From Pseudocolwellia agarivorans (lineage in GTDB: Bacteria > Pseudomonadota > Gammaproteobacteria > Enterobacterales > Alteromonadaceae): DNA of 64,000 bases. Location: contig NZ_MUZU01000001.1 in assembly GCF_002000085.1 (NCBI RefSeq), positions 434,001 to 498,000 of the forward strand, given 5' to 3'. The stretch's first letter is position 1; every line of letters begins with the position of its first letter. A program made the translations under genes and the position numbers. Shown here piece by piece: positions 63,087 to 64,000 of this stretch. The notes under the pieces are model-generated. The model saw only the letters and a list, made by a program, of their open reading frames with translations. It was not told the origin of the DNA and did no database searches.

Positions 63087-64000
63087 ATGTTCAAATTTAT
63101 ATATTCCTTCATATTCACTACGGTAATAATAACTTCGCAAGCCTTTGCAGAATCATCACACCCTCAACAACTTGCAACACAAAAAATTCTATTTGGCTCA
63201 TGTAGCCATCAAGATAAGGCTATGCCTATTTTAAATGCCATCAACAAAGAAAAAGCAGATCTCTTTATTTTTTTAGGGGATAACGTTTATGGCGACACTG
63301 AAAACATGTCACATCTCGCCAATAAATATACTTTATTAGGTAATAACGCAGGCATAAAAACACTATTAGAAAACACACCCGCTATCGCTATTTGGGACGA
63401 CCATGATTACGGTGAGAATGACGCAGGCGGTGAATACCCACAAAAAGAAGCCTCAAGAAAACTTATGTTAGATTTTTGGAACGAACCAAAGAACTCTGCC
63501 CGTTATACCCGCAAAGACGGTATTTATACCTCGTACATGTATGGAGAAAACAATCAAAAAGTTCACGTAATTATGCCTGACTTACGCTGGAATAGAGAGA
63601 AACTCAACTCTGTAGGCAAAGAAAAGTATTTTACTGAACGTAAACCTAAAAATATGGGTCCTTACTCCCCATCTAAAAATCCAACAGCTTCTATGTTAGG
63701 CGAAACGCAATGGCAATGGTTAGAAGCTGAGTTACAAAAACCCGCAAAAATTAAAGTTATCGCTTCAAGTTTACAGCTATTACCTGAATTTACTGGATGG
63801 GAATCGTGGGCAAACTTCCCTCATGATCGTAATCGATTAATGTCGTTAATTAAAAAACACAAAATTAATGGCGTTATTATTATCAGTGGCGATACTCATT
63901 GGGGAGAATTATCAAAAGTAACAAACGATCTTGACTACCCTTTATGGGAAGTAACAAGCTCAGGTTTAACAGAAGAATGGAAAGAAGTTAGCCCGAATAA
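63087..64000 (+). CDS. PhoD-like alkaline phosphatase/phosphodiesterase, 3' end outside the window
   Basis: Starts at ATG 63087 and is open for 304 codons to the window edge, so the C-terminus is missing. A signal peptide (about 1-21, ending QAFA) predicts export. PhoD-family metal-binding motifs are visible: FGSCSHQ (about 33-39), FLGDNVYGDT, AIWDDHDYGENDAGGEYP and ISGDTHWGEL. It likely removes phosphate from esters or lipids in the periplasm or outside. Co-regulation with the upstream TonB receptor is suggested, though a terminator and MITE-like element separate them. Confidence 0.9.
   Translation, partial: MFKFIYSFIFTTVIITSQAFAESSHPQQLATQKILFGSCSHQDKAMPILNAINKEKADLFIFLGDNVYGDTENMSHLANKYTLLGNNAGIKTLLENTPAIAIWDDHDYGENDAGGEYPQKEASRKLMLDFWNEPKNSARYTRKDGIYTSYMYGENNQKVHVIMPDLRWNREKLNSVGKEKYFTERKPKNMGPYSPSKNPTASMLGETQWQWLEAELQKPAKIKVIASSLQLLPEFTGWESWANFPHDRNRLMSLIKKHKINGVIIISGDTHWGELSKVTNDLDYPLWEVTSSGLTEEWKEVSPN

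Noticed and set aside
62936-63205. 89-codon frame across the 197-bp element and start of the phosphatase
   Set aside because: It overlaps the signal peptide and catalytic start of the PhoD-like gene in another frame and has no RBS or domain.

Overview
The window is AT-rich bacterial chromosome with about 54 protein genes on both strands, short intergenic gaps and no rRNA, tRNA, phage or CRISPR locus that I could see. Gene content and order point to a marine gammaproteobacterium of the order Alteromonadales, most likely Colwelliaceae (Colwellia or Thalassotalea type). Supporting items are the spoVR-fadR-nhaB-dsbB order shared with E. coli, fadIJ, smrB, sixA, prmB-aroC, a DUF3379 anti-sigma gene and a large propeller/GGDEF/EAL sensor. 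The taxon is an inference; no marker gene settles it.

Layout. 1-8.8 kb: nitric-oxide detoxification (hmp), an MFS transporter, aroC-prmB, smrB, sixA and an M16 protease. 9.0-14.8 kb: a 1520-residue periplasmic-propeller/PAS/GGDEF/EAL protein, then an island of very small genes built around a protein made of eight near-identical 16-residue repeats (13973-14416). 15.0-18.5 kb: the fadI-fadJ beta-oxidation operon with a FadR-like palindrome upstream; fadR itself lies at 57.1-57.9 kb. 18.8-25.9 kb: a six-gene MoxR/DUF58/VWA/BatD (Bat-type) operon, followed by an ECF sigma factor and its DUF3379 partner. 27.4-40.3 kb: putP, an EAL-HDOD protein, an iodotyrosine-deiodinase-like nitroreductase, RraB-like, RluA-like, a plant-type dapA, cinA, a DUF342 protein with unknown partners, HopJ-like and HDOD genes. 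40.7-47.0 kb: an exported M20 peptidase, then a likely sugar-acid catabolic cluster (SDR, lactonase-like amidohydrolase, Lrp regulator, enolase-superfamily dehydratase, class II aldolase/adducin protein). 47.1-51.8 kb: NRDE, a 57-residue membrane protein, a ThrE-like exporter and an M13 lipoprotein peptidase. 52.1-57.1 kb: the prkA-yeaH-spoVR stress operon. 57.1-60.3 kb: fadR, nhaB, dsbB. 60.5-64 kb: a TonB-dependent receptor with Pho-box-like heptamers upstream and a PhoD-type phosphatase cut by the window edge.

Non-coding structure includes two related inverted-repeat elements (a 57-bp and a 360-bp copy, at 31.4 and 42.2 kb), an unrelated 197-bp inverted-repeat element at 62.9 kb, several clear intrinsic terminators, and hairpins between the genes of the prkA operon.

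The best candidates for something undescribed are the 16-residue-repeat gene with its tiny neighbours, the sugar-acid cluster whose dehydratase carries Glu in place of the usual first metal-binding Asp, and the structured 360-bp mobile element.
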